Positions 21,801 to 21,916 of a stretch of DNA of 21,916 bases are shown piece by piece. The position numbers and the translations under genes were made by a program. Below the pieces are notes generated by a model. It worked only from the letters and a program-made list of their open reading frames with translations, made no database searches and had not been told where the DNA came from. The DNA comes from Euzebyaceae bacterium (GTDB taxonomy: Bacteria; Actinomycetota; Nitriliruptoria; Euzebyales; Egibacteraceae). The DNA lies in the NCBI GenBank assembly GCA_013696915.1, contig JACCXR010000337.1, positions 1 through 21,916 on the forward strand, in the 5' to 3' direction. How positions within the stretch are numbered: position 1 is the stretch's first letter; each line of letters begins with the position of its first letter.

Positions 21801-21916
21801 TCAGCCGCGTGTCCGGTCGTCGTCGTGCCGATTCGGCAGGGCAGTGAGGTAGGCGAACGCGGCGTGGCTGCCGTCACGGACGGCTTCGGCGACCGCCGCG
21901 CCGGCGGCGTCCCAGC
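21801..21916 (-). CDS. C-terminal end of an unidentified gene (runs off the window)
   Basis: On the minus strand the last 37 codons and TGA (21803-21801) of an ORF entering from the right edge are visible: WDAAGAAVAEAVRDGSHAAFAYLTALP followed by a polar tail NRHDDDRTRG. The amphipathic A-x-A-E-A-x-R-D-G-x-x-A-A-F-A-Y helix resembles the last helix of FAD-dependent thioredoxin-reductase-like oxidoreductases (GDA...VAxAxxDGxxAAxA), but the fragment is too short to identify. Codon bias supports coding; it has no start in the window. Confidence 0.5.
   Translation of the reverse strand, partial: WDAAGAAVAEAVRDGSHAAFAYLTALPNRHDDDRTRG

Noticed and set aside
1..21916. rRNA, tRNA, insertion sequence, integrase or phage genes
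   Set aside because: None was seen by eye on either strand: no transposase or recombinase motifs, no tRNA-like cloverleaf, no rRNA signature. A weak tRNA could still escape manual reading.

Overview
The window reads as chromosomal DNA of a high-GC actinobacterium (about 70% GC by eye, strong G/C bias at third codon positions). The lineage signals are an actinobacterial-type phosphoserine aminotransferase, an adjacent glgC plus a GT4 'glycogen synthase' of the mycobacterial GlgM type, a divergent EF-G2, and several genes that seem to start at or next to their transcription start. A deep-branching actinobacterial class would fit, but I cannot name the genus from sequence alone.

Layout. 1-282 is the C-terminal end of a copper-type P1B ATPase. 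400-7443 is a tight six-gene operon on the + strand: livF, livG, an acyl-CoA synthetase, livH, livM and a lipoprotein substrate-binding protein. The first four junctions are 4- to 13-nt overlaps. The embedded acyl-CoA synthetase suggests that the imported compound is a carboxylic acid activated on entry rather than an ordinary amino acid. 7471-8588 is a small accessory segment: a minus-strand AbiEi/DUF559-type nuclease-like gene bracketed by two near-identical palindromic hairpins. 8629-11662 (+) carries an AhpD-like peroxidase-related protein, then glgC and glgA/glgM, which make ADP-glucose and pass it to alpha-glucan or maltose-1-phosphate synthesis.

11682-15832 (minus) holds an aromatic-amino-acid-decarboxylase-like PLP enzyme, glpD and a ZnT9-like cation diffusion facilitator, read in that order. 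15833-16570 looks accessory: an apparent C-terminal remnant of an ABC-2 permease, then a small NTF2/SnoaL-like protein with less GC-biased codons. 16622-18637 (minus) is an EF-G-like GTPase lacking the usual switch II histidine. 18753-19166 (+) is a HIT protein whose 3' end overlaps the convergent serC (19155-20288, minus). 20336-21472 (+) is an acidic 378-residue protein I do not recognise. The right end is mostly non-coding, with 37 C-terminal codons of another minus-strand gene.

Regulatory layer. At least four genes (glgC, the CDF gene, the decarboxylase, HIT) have a TAnnnT hexamer ending 6-8 nt before the start codon, with no Shine-Dalgarno in between. Two more (serC, the DUF559 gene) have CAnnnT there. 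This is what leaderless actinobacterial promoters look like, and it settles the start of the CDF gene. Hairpins suited to termination lie at the convergent junctions near 7493, 11680 and 16602. No rRNA, tRNA, CRISPR array, insertion sequence or phage gene was seen. I found no convincing new multi-gene system. The best leads are the hairpin-bracketed nuclease gene, the acyl-CoA-synthetase liv operon and the leaderless-promoter pattern.
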